From a virus, in the IMG/VR virus record IMGVR_UViG_3300032737_000092, positions 1-21,182 of that record: a stretch of 21,182 nt of DNA. One strand, 5' to 3'. Made by a program: the position numbers and the translations under genes. The notes under the pieces were generated by a model. It worked only from the letters and a program-made list of their open reading frames with translations. It was not told the DNA's origin and ran no database searches. Positions 20,926 through 21,182 of this stretch are shown here, piece by piece (position 1 is the first letter of the stretch; each line of letters begins with the position of its first letter).

Positions 20926-20934
20926 TGTTGTCAA
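20906..20934 (-). promoter_or_regulatory. Second leftward promoter, overlapping the end of the upstream gene
   Basis: Minus-strand TTGACA (20929-20934) is followed after 17 bases by TACTAT (20906-20911), or after 15 bases by TATACT (20908-20913). The TTGACA overlaps the TGA of the truncated gene. It faces the terminator about 40 bases away and so would make only a short RNA unless termination is bypassed. Confidence 0.65.
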
Positions 20935-21182
20935 CCAAATATTAATGCGCTCAAAGCGCTTAACACAATGCCAATGACTACCCCTCCCCCTAATCCTTGC
21001 CAGAAGTTAAATATTGGCATATCAACAAAGTTTGCAATCTCCTGATCTTCCAGGGTAACTGAATAGGTAGCAAAATTTTCTGCTCTAATTGTTACCGGTC
21101 CGGAATATTCAGCATATAATGTTCCTTCAGGATCTAGGGTTACAGTTAAATCAGGATATGTGATCTGTGGAACTGCTTTCTG
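20931..21182 (-). CDS. C-terminal part of a membrane-anchored phage protein (gene runs off the right edge)
   Basis: The last 83 codons are present, ending in TGA. The visible part is a strand-rich region ('LTVTLDPEGTLYAEYSGPVTIRAENFATYSVTL') followed by a 'FNFWQ' turn and a C-terminal hydrophobic Gly-rich segment, GGGVVIGIVLSALSALIFG, which reads as one membrane span. I do not recognise the family. If the genome is circular or permuted, this may be the last gene of the tail or lysis region. The in-frame extension upstream is not in the window. Confidence 0.55.
   Translation of the reverse strand, partial: QKAVPQITYPDLTVTLDPEGTLYAEYSGPVTIRAENFATYSVTLEDQEIANFVDMPIFNFWQGLGGGVVIGIVLSALSALIFG

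Noticed and set aside
1-21182. CRISPR arrays, tRNA or rRNA genes
   Set aside because: I saw no regularly spaced direct repeats of CRISPR type and no cloverleaf-like segment in the few gaps; nearly all sequence is coding. A tRNA scan would settle this.
1-21182. Insertion sequences or transposases
   Set aside because: No transposase motifs and no terminal inverted repeats were found; the only mobile-type genes are the HNH endonucleases.

Overview
The window is a stretch of a tailed-phage (siphovirus-like) or prophage genome. It is AT-rich by eye, and every gene I can support lies on the minus strand, so the window reads right to left as one compact, mostly overlapping array. Shine-Dalgarno sites (AGGAG/GAGG types) precede nearly all starts and the promoter-like sequences are sigma-70 type, so the host is a bacterium. 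TGA works as a normal stop in many overlapping gene pairs, so the code is standard. I cannot name the host. Integrase, repressor, lysis and tail genes are not in view.

Region by region, in transcription order. (1) 20931-21182: the 3' end of a membrane-anchored protein, perhaps the last gene of the late region if the genome is circular or terminally redundant. (2) 20784-20934: a control region with two strong leftward promoters, a perfect-looking intrinsic terminator, a second hairpin and repeated TCATTRAC elements. (3) 17415-20783: early genes for small proteins: a 49-residue membrane protein, an excisionase/MerR-like HTH, two zinc-ribbon proteins, HTH and winged-helix proteins, and unknowns. 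(4) 7946-17418: replication and recombination. It holds an SF2 helicase, a small protein, a candidate ssDNA-annealing protein, a single-chain SbcD-SbcC (Mre11-Rad50) fusion, a PD-(D/E)XK-like nuclease gene broken by an in-frame TGA, a two-domain HNH endonuclease, small conserved phage proteins, and a replisome-organizer-like protein carrying an HNH domain and a zinc ribbon. (5) 4753-7869: packaging, with a coiled-coil protein, small terminase, a MazG-like NTP-pyrophosphatase, a small conserved protein and large terminase. (6) 1-4700: head genes, with portal, a MuF-type head protein carrying a putative zinc-metallopeptidase domain, a 53-residue protein, an internal promoter, scaffold, and the start of the major capsid gene.

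The genes suggest a self-contained DNA-metabolism set. The SbcCD fusion would resect ends, the candidate annealing protein would pair strands, the helicase would remodel branched DNA and the organizer would load the replisome. This resembles in logic the T4 gp46/47-UvsW set. That scheme is inferred from domain content and gene order, not shown by experiment.

The most notable items are the SbcD-SbcC single-chain fusion, the in-frame TGA exactly where a Trp is expected in a nuclease gene, the small promoter-hairpin-terminator unit upstream of the early operon, an SSB-tip-like DDSIPGF motif shared by two unrelated replication/recombination proteins but coded by different codons, the repeat cluster inside the replication gene (candidate origin), and the metallopeptidase-like tail on the MuF protein.
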